Notes under the pieces: model-generated
The model's input: the letters and a program-made list of their open reading frames with translations, nothing else
Told to the model about the DNA's origin: nothing
The model's database searches: none
From: Salinivibrio kushneri
Lineage (GTDB): Bacteria > Pseudomonadota > Gammaproteobacteria > Enterobacterales > Vibrionaceae
Reading direction: 5' to 3'
NCBI RefSeq assembly: GCF_027286325.1
Contig: NZ_CP114588.1
Coordinates: 682,001 to 746,000, forward strand
DNA length: 64,000 nt
In this document: positions 19,442 to 30,074 of the stretch, piece after piece
Numbering within the stretch: the first letter of the stretch is position 1
Layout of the letters: the number at the start of each line of letters is the position of its first letter
Position numbers and translations under genes: made by a program

Positions 19442-19860
19442 TGGTTAGCCAACATGCTTAGGCGTGTTGATTCTTCACGTTATGGCAACAAATTCTTACA
19501 TAAAGTCATCGGTGGCGATCGTGTCAACGCGCCCCTTGGCACACAACGCTAAGGGCGTGTAGTCGGGGAACGTAACCTTAAGGCGAGCAAAAAAACAACA
19601 GTAAAACTGTGAGCTTACAACGAGCATTGTTTGAACAGGTATGCATAATTGCCACGCCCTAGTGACAATACCCATAGAATCAATACTGGGGTTAGTGATA
19701 GAATGCCGTGCTTAAAGACTAACCTAGGCTACCTTTGTGTAACGTTATGGTTAGCAGGATGTTGCGACGGTGCGCCCTCAGGCCACCATACAGTCGAAAG
19801 TCGTGTCTTTAACTGCGCAATAACAGAATTCTTTTTCCCGTTAATGTAGTGCAAGTGCGT
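19442..19860 (+). other. Long leader region between bolA and nqrA
   Basis: These 419 bases hold the nqr promoter and leader. Near 19530-19556 an imperfect stem (CGCCCCTT and AAGGGCG) could end the bolA transcript, but no T run follows. A 48-codon ORF at 19703-19849 encodes a lipobox-like N-terminus (LWLAGC) and stops 11 bases before nqrA; it has only a weak ribosome site. No clear sigma-70 promoter could be placed by eye. Confidence 0.4.
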
Positions 19861-21201
19861 ATGATTACAATAAAAAAGGGTTTGGATATCCCCATTGCTG
19901 GGACTCCTGCTCAGGTGATAAATGATGGCCCAGCTGTCAAGAAAGTCGCCTTGCTTGGCGAAGAGTACGTTGGAATGCGCCCCACGATGCATGTGCGAGT
20001 GGGTGATGTGGTGAAAAAAGGCCAGGGTCTTTTCGAAGATAAGAAAAACCCAGGTGTGGTATTTACTGCTCCAGCAGCTGGTAAAGTGGTTGAAGTCAAC
20101 CGCGGTGCCAAACGTGTTCTTCAATCTGTCGTCATTGAAGTCGATGGTAACGAGCAAGTCACATTCAGCAAGTATGAAGCTTCGCAACTGGCGTCTCTTG
20201 AGCGTCAAGCGGTAGTTGATCAATTGGTTGAATCGGGGATGTGGACTGCGCTCCGCACGCGCCCGTTTAGCCGTTCGCCCGCTATTGATGCGTTGCCGGA
20301 AGCTATTTTTGTAAATGCAATGGACACCAATCCGCTCGCCGCGGATCCGAAGGTGATCATTGATGAGCAAAAAGAGGCATTCGTTGCAGGTCTTGATGTA
20401 CTCTCCCGCTTAACTGACAAAAAAGTGTTTGTCTGTAAGGCGGATGTTGAGTTACCCACCAGTCAGCAACCTAACGTTGAACAACATGTCTTCGCTGGTC
20501 CTCACCCAGCAGGCTTAGTTGGCACCCATATCCACCACTTGCGCTCAGCAAGCATGGAGAAAAAGGTGTGGCATCTGAACTACCAAGATGTGATTGCGTT
20601 TGGCCACTTGTTCCTTACCGGTGAAATCAACACTGACCGTGTGGTGTCATTGGCAGGCCCGATGGTTAACAAGCCACGCTTGGTGCGCACGCAGTTAGGC
20701 GCGAATCTTGATGAGTTGACTGATGGCGAGCTAATGGCGGGTGAAAGCCGTGTTATTTCTGGCTCTGTGCTCTCGGGAACCAAAGCCTCTGGCCCGCATG
20801 CTTATTTGGGTCGCTTCCACCTGCAAGTGTCTGTATTGCGTGAAGGCAACGAAAAAGAGCTGTTTGGTTGGTTGTCGCCAGGTAAAAACCGCTTCTCGGT
20901 GACGCGTGCCTACCTTGGCCACCTATTCAAAGGCCAACTTTTCAATTTGACCACCTCGACCAACGGCAGTGATCGTTCCATGGTACCAATCGGTAATTAT
21001 GAGCGAGTAATGCCACTAGATATCGAGCCAACAATGCTGCTGCGTGATATCTGTGCTGGCGATACAGATAGCATGCAACAGCTGGGCGCGCTGGAGTTAG
21101 ATCCTGAGGATTTGGCCCTTTGTACCTTTGTCTGCCCAGGCAAGTACGAGTACGGACCAATGCTCCGCGAGAGCCTAGAAAAGATTGAGAAGGAAGGGTA
21201 A
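19861..21201 (+). CDS. nqrA: Na+-translocating NADH:quinone reductase subunit A
   Basis: Peripheral cytoplasmic subunit of the Na+-NQR. 446 residues from the ATG that gives [19 protein letters not shown], the established family N-terminus; an ATG/GTG 12 bases further upstream exists but gives no match. [17 protein letters not shown] and the C-terminal [15 protein letters not shown] are conserved. There is no strong Shine-Dalgarno before this ATG. First gene of nqrABCDEF. Confidence 0.96.
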   Translation: MITIKKGLDIPIAGTPAQVINDGPAVKKVALLGEEYVGMRPTMHVRVGDVVKKGQGLFEDKKNPGVVFTAPAAGKVVEVNRGAKRVLQSVVIEVDGNEQVTFSKYEASQLASLERQAVVDQLVESGMWTALRTRPFSRSPAIDALPEAIFVNAMDTNPLAADPKVIIDEQKEAFVAGLDVLSRLTDKKVFVCKADVELPTSQQPNVEQHVFAGPHPAGLVGTHIHHLRSASMEKKVWHLNYQDVIAFGHLFLTGEINTDRVVSLAGPMVNKPRLVRTQLGANLDELTDGELMAGESRVISGSVLSGTKASGPHAYLGRFHLQVSVLREGNEKELFGWLSPGKNRFSVTRAYLGHLFKGQLFNLTTSTNGSDRSMVPIGNYERVMPLDIEPTMLLRDICAGDTDSMQQLGALELDPEDLALCTFVCPGKYEYGPMLRESLEKIEKEG

Positions 21202-21204
21202 CAG

Positions 21205-22446
21205 ATGAGCCTTAAAAATTTTCTAGAGCAAATCGAGCCACACTTTGAGCCAGGCGGCAAACATGAAAAATGGTTTGCCCTGTACGAAGCGGTCGCCACC
21301 ATTTTGTACACCCCGGGTATGGTGACCAAAGCCGGCGCGCATGTACGTGACAGCATCGATTTGAAACGCATCATGATCATGGTGTGGTTTGCCGTGTTCC
21401 CTGCGATGTTCTGGGGCATGTATAACACCGGTAACCAAGCCATCATGGGCCTGAACCATTTATATGAAGGCGCACAGCTTGCGCAAATCATTGAAGGGAA
21501 CTGGCACTATTGGCTGACGGAGTCAATTGCGGGGCCGCTAACCGCCGCGGGGTGGGGAACCAAAACCATTCTAGGCGCGACCTACTTCCTACCGATTTAC
21601 GCCACTGTGTTCATTGTGGGTGGTTTCTGGGAAGTATTGTTCTGCATCGTACGTAAGCACGAAGTCAACGAAGGCTTCTTCGTCACCTCGATTCTTTTTG
21701 CACTTATCGTGCCGCCAACCTTGCCATTGTGGCAGGCTGCACTGGGCATCACCTTTGGTGTGGTGGTTGCGAAAGAAATCTTCGGTGGCACAGGGCGTAA
21801 CTTCTTAAATCCTGCGCTTGCCGGACGTGCGTTCTTGTTCTTTGCGTATCCCGCGCAGATCTCAGGCGATCTGGTGTGGACAGCTGCAGACGGTTACTCA
21901 GGCGCAACGGCACTGAGCCAATGGTACTCAGGCGGTGAACAAGCACTGCAACACAATGTCACTGGACAAACGATGTCTTGGATGGATGCCTTTCTCGGTA
22001 ATATTCCAGGCTCTATCGGTGAAGTATCAACCCTTGCCATCTTGATTGGTGGTGCGGCCTTGGTGTACATGCGCATAGCCTCATGGCGTATCATTTTGGG
22101 CACGTTCGCCGGCATGGTCGTGGCATCAACCTTGTTTCAGTTGATTGGTTCTGACACTAATCCGATGTTTAGCATGCCTTTTTACTGGCACTTGGTGCTG
22201 GGTGGTTTTGCATTCGGCATGATGTTTATGGCAACGGATCCCGTTTCAGCCGCGTTTACTAACAAAGCGAAGTGGTGGTACGGCGCATTGATCGGTGCCA
22301 TGGCTGTGATCATTCGCGTGGTCAACCCAGCATATCCTGAAGGTATGATGCTGGCGATCCTGTTCGCTAACCTGTTTGCACCTCTGTTCGATAACTTGGT
22401 GATTCAGGGCAACATCAAACGGAGACTGGCTCGTAATGGCAAGTAG
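21205..22446 (+). CDS. nqrB: Na+-NQR subunit B
   Basis: Membrane subunit of 413 residues, with about ten TM helices. It carries riboflavin and an FMN covalently bound through phosphoester to Thr235 in the motif SGAT (ApbE target). It is central to Na+ translocation and the quinone site. Starts three bases after nqrA, and its end overlaps nqrC by 11 bases. Confidence 0.97.
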   Translation: MSLKNFLEQIEPHFEPGGKHEKWFALYEAVATILYTPGMVTKAGAHVRDSIDLKRIMIMVWFAVFPAMFWGMYNTGNQAIMGLNHLYEGAQLAQIIEGNWHYWLTESIAGPLTAAGWGTKTILGATYFLPIYATVFIVGGFWEVLFCIVRKHEVNEGFFVTSILFALIVPPTLPLWQAALGITFGVVVAKEIFGGTGRNFLNPALAGRAFLFFAYPAQISGDLVWTAADGYSGATALSQWYSGGEQALQHNVTGQTMSWMDAFLGNIPGSIGEVSTLAILIGGAALVYMRIASWRIILGTFAGMVVASTLFQLIGSDTNPMFSMPFYWHLVLGGFAFGMMFMATDPVSAAFTNKAKWWYGALIGAMAVIIRVVNPAYPEGMMLAILFANLFAPLFDNLVIQGNIKRRLARNGK

Positions 22447-23239
22447 TAACGATAGTATTAAGAAGACGCTGATCGTTGTTATCGCGTTGAGCTTGGTATG
22501 CTCAATCGTGGTGTCCGGTGCAGCGGTAGCGTTACGTCCTTTGCAGCAGATGAACGCAAAGCTAGACGTACAAAAGAACATCCTCTCGGTTGCCGGCATT
22601 GAGGTGTCGGGCGGTAAGAGTGCGATCAATGATGCTTATAACAAGTACATTGAACCGCGCCTGGTTAGCTTGGAGAAAGGCGACTTTGTTAGCCCTGACG
22701 CGGCCAACGTCGAAGAAGTTGCTGACTACGACCAACGTGAAGCGGCCAAAGACCCTGGGATGTCGAAAAAACTCAGTAGTGAAGAAAATATTGCTGGTTT
22801 TGGCCGTCGTGCCGATATCGCAAAAATCTACTTGGTGAAAAACGACTCAGGTGATTTACAACGCCTCATCCTGCCCGTTAAAGGCTCTGGCCTATGGAGC
22901 ATGATGTATGCGTTTGTCGCGGTCGAACCGGATGGCAATACGGTGGCCGACATCGTCTATTACGAGCAAGGGGAAACTCCTGGCTTGGGCGGCGAAGTTG
23001 AAAACCCGAAATGGCGCGCGAAGTGGGATGGCAAAAAGCTATTCAACGATCAAGGCGAGCCAGCTATTAAGGTTGTTAAAGGTGGAGCACCGAGTGATAG
23101 CGAGCACGGTATTGACGCGCTATCGGGTGCAACCCTGACCAGTAACGGTGTAGAGAAACAATTTGATTTCTGGCTAGGTGATTTGGGCTTTGGTCCATTC
23201 TTAGCAAAAGTTCGTGAGGGAGGCCTGACCAATGGCTGA
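22436..23239 (+). CDS. nqrC: Na+-NQR subunit C
   Basis: Subunit with one N-terminal TM (about 10-32) and a periplasmic domain holding a covalent FMN on Thr233 in SGATLTS. 267 residues. Overlaps nqrB by 11 bases and nqrD by eight, a tightly coupled operon. Confidence 0.97.
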   Translation: MASSNDSIKKTLIVVIALSLVCSIVVSGAAVALRPLQQMNAKLDVQKNILSVAGIEVSGGKSAINDAYNKYIEPRLVSLEKGDFVSPDAANVEEVADYDQREAAKDPGMSKKLSSEENIAGFGRRADIAKIYLVKNDSGDLQRLILPVKGSGLWSMMYAFVAVEPDGNTVADIVYYEQGETPGLGGEVENPKWRAKWDGKKLFNDQGEPAIKVVKGGAPSDSEHGIDALSGATLTSNGVEKQFDFWLGDLGFGPFLAKVREGGLTNG

Positions 23240-23864
23240 AACGAAAGAACTGAAGAAAAATCTGCTGTCGCCGGTGCTAGACAATAACCCGATTGCCCTT
23301 CAGGTTCTCGGTGTATGTTCGGCGCTTGCGGTGACCACGCAGATGCAAACAGCCTTTGTTATGACCTTGGCGGTTATGTTTGTTACCGCGATGTCTAACT
23401 TGTTCGTATCGCTGATTCGTAATCATATCCCTAACAGTGTACGTATTATCGTGCAAATGGCGATCATCGCGTCATTGGTTATCGTGGTTGACCAGACACT
23501 GAAAGCCTTTGTTTACGATATATCCAAGCAGCTGTCGGTATTCGTTGGTCTTATCATTACCAACTGTATCGTGATGGGGCGCGCGGAAGCGTATGCGATG
23601 AAATCGTCGCCGCTGCCGTCATTTATCGATGGTTTAGGTAACGCATTGGGTTATGGTTTCGTTCTGATGACGGTTGCCTTCTTCCGTGAGCTGCTCGGCT
23701 CAGGCTCTGTCTTTGGCGTGTCTATCCTGCCTGTGGTCAGTGAAGGGGGTTGGTATCAACCAAACGGTATGATGCTGCTGGCCCCATCTGCATTCTTCCT
23801 AATCGGCTTTTTGATTTGGATTGTGCGTACCTTCAAACCAGAACAAGTTGAAGCGAAGGAGTAA
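23232..23864 (+). CDS. nqrD: Na+-NQR subunit D
   Basis: Integral membrane subunit, 210 residues, six TM segments. With NqrE it forms the symmetric pair carrying an Fe centre in the membrane; the conserved cysteine is in [17 protein letters not shown]. Related to RnfE. Confidence 0.96.
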   Translation: MAETKELKKNLLSPVLDNNPIALQVLGVCSALAVTTQMQTAFVMTLAVMFVTAMSNLFVSLIRNHIPNSVRIIVQMAIIASLVIVVDQTLKAFVYDISKQLSVFVGLIITNCIVMGRAEAYAMKSSPLPSFIDGLGNALGYGFVLMTVAFFRELLGSGSVFGVSILPVVSEGGWYQPNGMMLLAPSAFFLIGFLIWIVRTFKPEQVEAKE

Positions 23865-23870
23865 CAGCAC

Positions 23871-24467
23871 ATGGAACATTATTTGAGCCTGCTGGTGCGC
23901 TCAATCTTTATTGAGAACATGGCGCTGGCATTCTTCCTCGGCATGTGTACGTTCTTGGCGGTGTCTAAGAAAGTAAAAACAGCGTTCGGCCTCGGTGTCG
24001 CCGTTGTTGTGGTATTGACTATCGCAGTACCGGTTAACAATTTGGTCTATAACCTGATCCTACGCGAAGATGCACTGGTGAAAGGGATCGATCTTAGCTT
24101 TCTCAACTTTGTGACCTTTATCGGTGTTATCGCCGCATTGGTTCAGATCTTGGAGATGGTATTAGATCGCTTCTTCCCGCCACTTTATAACGCGTTAGGT
24201 ATCTTCCTGCCGCTTATTACGGTGAACTGTGCCATCTTTGGTGGCGTATCATTCATGGTACAGCGTGATTATAACTTCGCAGAGTCAGTCGTATATGGCT
24301 TCGGCTCTGGGGTAGGCTGGATGTTAGCCATCGTCGCCCTTGCGGGTATCCGTGAGAAAATGAAGTATTCAGACGTGCCGCCAGCACTGCGGGGATTGGG
24401 GATCACCTTTATCTCTGTTGGCCTGATGGCATTGGGCTTTATGTCTTTCTCTGGTGTGCAACTGTAA
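23871..24467 (+). CDS. nqrE: Na+-NQR subunit E
   Basis: Membrane subunit of 198 residues, inverted-topology partner of NqrD and related to RnfA. Cysteines in [17 protein letters not shown] and [11 protein letters not shown] supply the intramembrane Fe ligands. Follows nqrD after six bases with AAGGA upstream. Confidence 0.96.
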   Translation: MEHYLSLLVRSIFIENMALAFFLGMCTFLAVSKKVKTAFGLGVAVVVVLTIAVPVNNLVYNLILREDALVKGIDLSFLNFVTFIGVIAALVQILEMVLDRFFPPLYNALGIFLPLITVNCAIFGGVSFMVQRDYNFAESVVYGFGSGVGWMLAIVALAGIREKMKYSDVPPALRGLGITFISVGLMALGFMSFSGVQL

Positions 24468-24498
24468 GCCGGGTAAACTGCGAGAAAAGGAATAGTCA

Positions 24499-25722
24499 AT
24501 GGACATTATTCTTGGTGTAGTGATGTTTACTCTGATTGTGCTGGCATTGGTATTGGTGATCTTGTTCGCCAAATCCAAGCTGGTACCAACCGGAGACGTC
24601 ACAATTGATATCAATGACGATCCTGAAAAAGCGATCGTGACTCAGCCAGGCGGTAAGCTGCTTGGCGCACTGGCCGGTGCTGGTGTGTTTGTATCGTCTG
24701 CCTGTGGTGGCGGTGGTTCATGTGGTCAGTGCCGCGTGAAGATCAAAGAAGGTGGTGGTGATATTCTGCCAACCGAGCTTGACCACATCACCAAAGGTGA
24801 AGCACGTGAAGGTGAGCGTCTTTCATGTCAGGTTGCTGTAAAGCAAGACATGAAAATTGAGCTTCCCGAAGAAATCTTTGGGGTGAAGAAGTGGGAATGT
24901 GAAGTTATTTCCAACGATAACAAAGCCACCTTTATCAAAGAGTTGAAACTGCGTATCCCTGATGGCGAGTCGGTACCATTCCGAGCTGGTGGCTATATTC
25001 AAATTGAAGCGCCACCGCATCACATCAAATACTCAGACTTTGATATTCCTGAGGAATATCGTGAAGACTGGGAGAAGTTTAATCTCTTCCGCTATGAGTC
25101 GAAGGTGGATGAAGAGATCATCCGTGCGTACTCGATGGCAAACTACCCAGAAGAGGAAGGCATTATCATGCTGAACGTGCGTGTGGCAACGCCACCACCA
25201 CGTAATCCTGATGTGCCACCAGGTCAGATGTCGTCCTATATTTGGTCACTCAAGCCAGGCGACAAGTGTACAATCTCTGGGCCATTCGGTGAGTTCTTTG
25301 CTAAAGACACCGATGCGGAGATGGTATTTGTGGGTGGTGGTGCCGGTATGGCGCCAATGCGCTCACACATCTTTGACCAGCTTAAGCGTCTGAACACCGA
25401 TCGTAAGATCACCTTCTGGTATGGTGCGCGCTCTAAGCGAGAAATGTTCTATGTCGAAGACTTCGATATGCTCCAAGAGCAAAACGATAACTTCGAGTGG
25501 TATTGTGCGCTATCGGATCCGCTTCCAGAGGATAACTGGGAAGGGGACACGGGCTTTATTCACAATGTCCTTTATGAAAACTACTTGAAAGATCATGAAG
25601 CGCCAGAAGATTGTGAGTACTACATGTGTGGGCCGCCGATGATGAACGCCGCCGTGATTGGTTTGCTTAAAGACTTGGGTGTCGAAGACGAAAACATCCT
25701 GTTGGATGACTTCGGCGGATAA
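24499..25722 (+). CDS. nqrF: Na+-NQR subunit F (NADH dehydrogenase, FAD and 2Fe-2S)
   Basis: Electron entry subunit, 407 residues. One N-terminal TM (about 3-24), then a 2Fe-2S ferredoxin domain with Cys69, Cys75, Cys78 and Cys110, then a ferredoxin-reductase module with FAD site RAYSMANYP and NADH site [13 protein letters not shown]. The C-terminal [13 protein letters not shown] and DDFGG are typical. Last subunit gene; a weak terminator precedes apbE. Confidence 0.97.
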   Translation: MDIILGVVMFTLIVLALVLVILFAKSKLVPTGDVTIDINDDPEKAIVTQPGGKLLGALAGAGVFVSSACGGGGSCGQCRVKIKEGGGDILPTELDHITKGEAREGERLSCQVAVKQDMKIELPEEIFGVKKWECEVISNDNKATFIKELKLRIPDGESVPFRAGGYIQIEAPPHHIKYSDFDIPEEYREDWEKFNLFRYESKVDEEIIRAYSMANYPEEEGIIMLNVRVATPPPRNPDVPPGQMSSYIWSLKPGDKCTISGPFGEFFAKDTDAEMVFVGGGAGMAPMRSHIFDQLKRLNTDRKITFWYGARSKREMFYVEDFDMLQEQNDNFEWYCALSDPLPEDNWEGDTGFIHNVLYENYLKDHEAPEDCEYYMCGPPMMNAAVIGLLKDLGVEDENILLDDFGG

Positions 25723-25747
25723 ACACCGACAGTCTGTCTTACCGCTT

Positions 25748-25775
25748 AATGGCTGGCCTATGGGTCAGCCATTTT
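25748..25775 (+). terminator. Weak terminator or attenuator between nqrF and apbE
   Basis: AATGGCTG / CAGCCATT stem followed by only a short T run. It probably lowers, rather than stops, transcription into apbE. Confidence 0.55.
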
Positions 25776-25806
25776 ACGTATGAAACTGATGTCGAAGGAC
25801 ACCACT

Positions 25807-26823
25807 ATGAAGACGTTATGGTTACGCTGCGCATGGCTATTGGCCGTCGTTATGGGCTTGGCTGGTTGCGATCGCGCGCCAGAGCTGGTGCATTTGACTG
25901 GTGAGACCATGGGCACATACTACTCCGTGAAGTATATCGCCACAGAGAACACCCCGTCGCAAGATAAGGTTCAAGCTGAGATTGATGCACGTTTGGAAAC
26001 GGTTAACGATCAGATGTCGACGTATCGTACCGATTCTGAACTTAGCCAGTTCAATCAGCAGAAGGCTGACACACCAATGGACGTATCGCCAGCAACGGCG
26101 ACCGTGGTGAAAGAAGCGATTCGGCTGAATGAATTCACTCAAGGGGCACTGGATGTCACTGTAGGCCCGTTGGTGAACTTATGGAGCTTTGGCCCAGAGA
26201 AACGTCCAGAGAATATTCCGAGCGACAAAGACATCGCCTCACGCATGGAAAGGGTTGGGTTGGAGCACTTACAGGTCGAAGGTAACACCCTCACCAAAAC
26301 CCATCCTGATCTGTATGTCGATTTGTCGACGATAGCCAAAGGGTATGGGGTGGATGTGGTCGCCAATTATCTCGCCACGCTTGGTCTCGATAATTATTTG
26401 GTTGAGATTGGCGGTGAGTTACAATTAAAGGGTGTCAACCAAGATCAAAACCCGTGGCGGATTGCCATCGAAAAACCCAGTGCTGGCGCGCAATCTGTGC
26501 AAGAGATCATTCAGCCCGGTGATATGGCCGTCGCCACGTCTGGCGATTACCGTAACTATTTTGAGCAAGATGGTGTACGTTATTCGCACATTATCGACCC
26601 TGAAACCGGGCGGCCCATCAATCATCACCTCGTGTCCGTCACTGTGCTTGATCCGTCTTGCATGACTGCCGATGGTTTAGCGACGGGCTTTATGGTGTTG
26701 GGGCCGGAAAAGGCAATGGCGCTGGCCAACCAAGCGGATATTCCCGCGTTTATGGTGGTCAAAACCGATGATGGGTTTACAGAAATGGCTTCAGAGGCCT
26801 TTAAACCGTATCTAAACCGTTAG
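25807..26823 (+). CDS. apbE: FAD:protein FMN transferase ApbE
   Basis: Attaches FMN from FAD to Thr in the SGAT motifs of NqrB and NqrC; acts in the periplasm. 338 residues from the ATG preceded by AAGGA; the signal has lipobox LAGC (MKTLWLRCAWLLAVVMGLAG-C). GETMGTYYSVKY, STIAKGYGVD and SHIIDPETGRPI are the family FAD/Mg elements. Its place directly after nqrF fits its role. Confidence 0.96.
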   Translation: MKTLWLRCAWLLAVVMGLAGCDRAPELVHLTGETMGTYYSVKYIATENTPSQDKVQAEIDARLETVNDQMSTYRTDSELSQFNQQKADTPMDVSPATATVVKEAIRLNEFTQGALDVTVGPLVNLWSFGPEKRPENIPSDKDIASRMERVGLEHLQVEGNTLTKTHPDLYVDLSTIAKGYGVDVVANYLATLGLDNYLVEIGGELQLKGVNQDQNPWRIAIEKPSAGAQSVQEIIQPGDMAVATSGDYRNYFEQDGVRYSHIIDPETGRPINHHLVSVTVLDPSCMTADGLATGFMVLGPEKAMALANQADIPAFMVVKTDDGFTEMASEAFKPYLNR

Positions 26824-26895
26824 TGCAGGACTGCACTGGCGCCTATTACACGCATTAGGCGTGGAACTAGCGCCCAGTTTTAGCAAAACTGGGCG
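26822..26895 (+). repeat. Three tandem hairpins between apbE and nqrM
   Basis: Three consecutive inverted repeats: AGTGCAG / CTGCACT (26822-26837), CGCCTA / TAGGCG (about 26840-26861) and a perfect 11-bp CGCCCAGTTTT / AAAACTGGGCG (26871-26895). None is followed by a T run. They may be Rho-independent pause sites, RNA-stability elements or operators. Confidence 0.6.
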
Positions 26896-26921
26896 TGACG
26901 ACTAGAAGTAGGTGAGCAATT

Positions 26922-27143
26922 ATGTCAGTTTTTCTTATCACCTTTGCTGTCTTTGTACTCGTCATTGCCGGTATGGCGATTGGTTACATCGTGCAGCAGA
27001 AAACGATCAGTGGTAGCTGTGGTGGCTTGGGGGCCGTCGGTATCGAGAAAGAGTGTGACTGCCCAGAGCCATGCGATGCGCGGAAAAAGCGAGAAGACCG
27101 CGCGGAAAAAACGCGTGAATGGAAGAAAAACCAAATCATCTAA
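26922..27143 (+). CDS. nqrM: Na+-NQR maturation protein NqrM
   Basis: Small membrane protein (former DUF539), 73 residues, needed to assemble active Na+-NQR, probably by delivering Fe to the NqrD/E centre. One TM at about 3-24, then Cys33 (GSCGG) and Cys45, Cys47, Cys51 (ECDCPEPCD), then a charged tail. The cysteines fit a metal-binding role. Lies after apbE, as usual. Confidence 0.95.
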   Translation: MSVFLITFAVFVLVIAGMAIGYIVQQKTISGSCGGLGAVGIEKECDCPEPCDARKKREDRAEKTREWKKNQII

Positions 27144-27150
27144 AGAGAGT

Positions 27151-27179
27151 GCCCACCGTGGTGACCGCCACGGTTGGGC
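27151..27179 (+). repeat. Hairpin between nqrM and dinB
   Basis: GCCCACCGTGG pairs with CCACGGTTGGGC (11 bp with one bulged T) around a six-base loop. No T run. Follows the nqrM stop by eight bases and precedes dinB by 18. Confidence 0.55.
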
Positions 27180-27197
27180 TGTTAGCGACACAGCATA

Positions 27198-28274
27198 ATG
27201 ACGAGCTCAAAAAACCGCCGAGCGAGCAAGAAAATTATCCATATCGACATGGACTGTTTTTATGCGGCCGTCGAAATGCGTGATAATCCTGCGTTACAAA
27301 CCATTCCCTTAGCGATTGGTGGGTCTGCGGATGGGCGAGGTGTGATAGCGACTTGTAATTATCCGGCGCGCCGATTTGGGATCCGTTCGGCAATGGCGAC
27401 CGCTCAAGCCCTTAAACTATGTCCTGGGCTAACCGTCATGCGCGGTGATATGCGCAAATACCGTCAAGTATCTCAGCAGCTTCATGCTATCTTTCATCGC
27501 TACACCGATCTCATTGAGCCGTTATCTTTGGATGAAGCTTACCTCGATGTCACCGACACTGTGTGTCTACAAAACTCTGCGACGCGGATAGCTCAAGCGA
27601 TTCGGCGCGATATTTATCAAGAGCTTGGTCTCACCGCATCAGCCGGTGTGGCACCGGTCAAGTTTGTCGCCAAAGTTGCCTCAGACAAAAACAAACCCGA
27701 TGGCATTTGTGTCGTGGCACCTGAGCAGGTCGATGACTTTGTCCGTGACCTCCCTTTACAGTCGATTCCTGGCGTTGGCCGGGTGACATTGACGAAATTG
27801 CACGAGTGGAACCTCTTCACCTGTGCTGACATTCAAGCTTGTGACCAGGCAATGCTGATACAGCGAATGGGCAAGTTTGGTGCCGTGTTGTGGCAGCGCG
27901 CTCATGGGATTGATCGGCGAGAGGTCGAAGTTGAACGAATTCGCAAATCCGTGGGCGTAGAGCGGACTCTATCCGAAGATATTGATCAGCTTGAGGCTTG
28001 CTTACCCTGGATAGAGCACCTGTACCAAGCATTGTTAGTACGCTTGGAAAAAGCCGATGCCAATGGCCGCATTTGTCGGCAGGGGATAAAAATCAAGTTT
28101 AATGATTTTCAAACGACCACGGTTGCCCACCGCTGTGAGTCACTCGACCGCGCGCTGTTTGATACTTTGTTGAATGAGGCGTTCTATCGTGGTGAGGGAA
28201 GGCGTATACGCCTAATTGGACTATCGGTAGGGTTGGGGGACGATAATGCCCCCCAACTGAGCTTACTGGGTTAA
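27198..28274 (+). CDS. dinB: DNA polymerase IV DinB
   Basis: Y-family translesion polymerase, 358 residues. Catalytic acids are Asp17 (HIDMDCFYAAVE), Asp112 and Glu113 (SLDEAYLDV). SAGVAPVKFVAKVAS and the HhH motif SIPGVGRVT follow, then the little-finger domain. It ends PQLSLLG, close to a beta-clamp-binding QLxLF-like tail. No clear LexA box was seen upstream. Its last four bases overlap pepD tail to tail. Confidence 0.96.
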   Translation: MTSSKNRRASKKIIHIDMDCFYAAVEMRDNPALQTIPLAIGGSADGRGVIATCNYPARRFGIRSAMATAQALKLCPGLTVMRGDMRKYRQVSQQLHAIFHRYTDLIEPLSLDEAYLDVTDTVCLQNSATRIAQAIRRDIYQELGLTASAGVAPVKFVAKVASDKNKPDGICVVAPEQVDDFVRDLPLQSIPGVGRVTLTKLHEWNLFTCADIQACDQAMLIQRMGKFGAVLWQRAHGIDRREVEVERIRKSVGVERTLSEDIDQLEACLPWIEHLYQALLVRLEKADANGRICRQGIKIKFNDFQTTTVAHRCESLDRALFDTLLNEAFYRGEGRRIRLIGLSVGLGDDNAPQLSLLG

Positions 28275-29734
28275 GCCGATTTAGCGGGGATCGCTTTTAA
28301 AATCGCCTGCATTTGCTGCCAGTAATGAGCCACACTGTCGATATTCACTTTTTCATCGGGTGAGTGCGGGAACTTGATGGTCGGGCCGAATGAAATCATA
28401 TCCATGGTTGGATAGGGTTTTTTAAACAAGCCGCATTCAAGGCCAGCGTGAATGACCATAATGTCGGGTTTGCGCTGATAAATACCTTCATAGGTGTCAC
28501 GGAAGATATGCATGATTTGCGAGTCTGGATCGGGCTTCCAACCAGGGTATGCGCCTGAAAACTCGACCGTGACATTGGCAAGGCTGGCCAACGATTGCAG
28601 CGTTCCTTGCATCATTTCTCTGCCCGAATCGATTAAGGAGCGGATCAGAAATAGCACAGTAATGCGCTCGTCTTCGGTGTTGATAACCCCCAAATTCAGT
28701 GATGTTTCGACTACGCCTGGAACATCATCACTCATTCTTACAACACCGTTTGGTGCCGCATTTAACGCCGCTAATAAGCGAGACTGTACGGCGCGTGTCA
28801 ATGGCGCAACGGGGTTATCACATGGCTCAAGAATGACAGTGACTTGTTCCTCCAGCTGGCCGAGCTCGTCTTTCATCAGCATGGCAAAGTCATCGATGGC
28901 TGCAGCCAGTGCTTGCTGTTGATCGGCAGGCACGGCAATATCGGCAAAGGCTTCTCGTGGGATGGCATTGCGCAATGTCCCGCCGCGTAATGCAAGTAGG
29001 CGAGTATCTGTTTCGCCAAGATGATGGCTGAGCAAGCGGGCCAGTAACTTATTGGCATTGGCGCGACCCGTGTGAATATCGACGCCCGAATGGCCGCCTT
29101 TTAGGCCTTTAATACCCACCGTAAAACGCGCAAGTACCTCATCGTCTGCCTGACGCTCTATCGGAAAGTGCATGCTGGCGTCGACGCCACCGGCACATCC
29201 CATATAGATTTCCCCCTCTTGCTCTGAATCCGTGTTAAGCAAGATGTCCCCGTCTAGCCATCCTGCTTCCAAGCCAAATGCACCGTCCATACCGGCTTCT
29301 TCATTGGTGGTGAGTAGCACTTCGAGCGGGCCATGCTCGATATCATCGGCGTCCAGTACGGCAAGGCATGAAGCCATGCCAATACCGTTGTCCGCACCTA
29401 ATGTGGTGCCTTCTGCCGTTACCCAATCACCGTCAATGTAGGGACGAATAGGATCGCGAGTAAAATCATGATCCGTATTTTCATTTTTCTGCGGCACCAT
29501 ATCTAGGTGAGCTTGGAGCACCACCCCTTTACGGTTTTCCATTCCGGGCGTGGCCGGTTTACGAATAAATAAGTTCCCCGTTTGATCCTGACGGACGGCT
29601 AGGCCACGCCCTTTGGCCCAGTCGATAATAAATTGAGCAAGTTGCGACTCATGATAAGAAGGATGAGGAATAGCACAGATCTGGTCGAAGAATGCCCAAA
29701 TGGGGCGGGGTGATAATTGGCTGATTTCAGACAC
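28271..29734 (-). CDS. pepD: Aminoacyl-histidine dipeptidase PepD
   Basis: M20-family dinuclear zinc peptidase (Xaa-His/carnosine dipeptidase), 487 residues. Metal sites: VVLQAHLDMVPQ, LGADNGIGMAS, TTNEEAGMDGA and the C-terminal IHAGLECGLF. The start is GTG with GGAG six bases upstream, giving MSEISQLSP, which matches the E. coli protein (also GTG-started); the ATG 12 bases upstream overlaps that ribosome site and is rejected. Confidence 0.95.
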   Translation of the reverse strand: MSEISQLSPRPIWAFFDQICAIPHPSYHESQLAQFIIDWAKGRGLAVRQDQTGNLFIRKPATPGMENRKGVVLQAHLDMVPQKNENTDHDFTRDPIRPYIDGDWVTAEGTTLGADNGIGMASCLAVLDADDIEHGPLEVLLTTNEEAGMDGAFGLEAGWLDGDILLNTDSEQEGEIYMGCAGGVDASMHFPIERQADDEVLARFTVGIKGLKGGHSGVDIHTGRANANKLLARLLSHHLGETDTRLLALRGGTLRNAIPREAFADIAVPADQQQALAAAIDDFAMLMKDELGQLEEQVTVILEPCDNPVAPLTRAVQSRLLAALNAAPNGVVRMSDDVPGVVETSLNLGVINTEDERITVLFLIRSLIDSGREMMQGTLQSLASLANVTVEFSGAYPGWKPDPDSQIMHIFRDTYEGIYQRKPDIMVIHAGLECGLFKKPYPTMDMISFGPTIKFPHSPDEKVNIDSVAHYWQQMQAILKAIPAKSA

Positions 29735-29931
29735 GGTAGACTCCATTTTATTTTATCTATGGCCTTTTTCGTAGCAGGCCTATCTGGAATGGAAAAACAA
29801 TCCCAAGGATATCACTGTCTCTATGCCGACAACAGTCACTCAGAGAAACCGCTTATGCCAGCTTTATTAGGCGTTTTTAACGTAATTAAATTACACATAT
29901 GAACTTTTTGTGACTCAACTCACCATAATGC

Positions 29932-29960
29932 TTGTAAATAAATTACCATTGGGTTATTAT
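29932..29960 (+). promoter_or_regulatory. Sigma-70 promoter of a small transcription unit
   Basis: TTGTAA, then a 17-base spacer, then TATTAT at 29955-29960: 4/6 and 5/6 matches with ideal spacing. Start of transcription is expected near 29967. It reads toward the 30-codon ORF. Confidence 0.65.
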
Positions 29961-30074
29961 CTAGACATTGGCAACCAAGCTTGCCAGTTGTTCATGGAGT
30001 GAACCCGAGTATTCGCCTCCAAGGAACCGAGATAAATGTGAACAACATTGGTTTAAACTTGAGAGAGGTAAAAA

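Noticed and set aside
27144-27197. LexA box before dinB
   Set aside because: No CTG-N10-CAG operator with acceptable core was seen in the upstream sequence.
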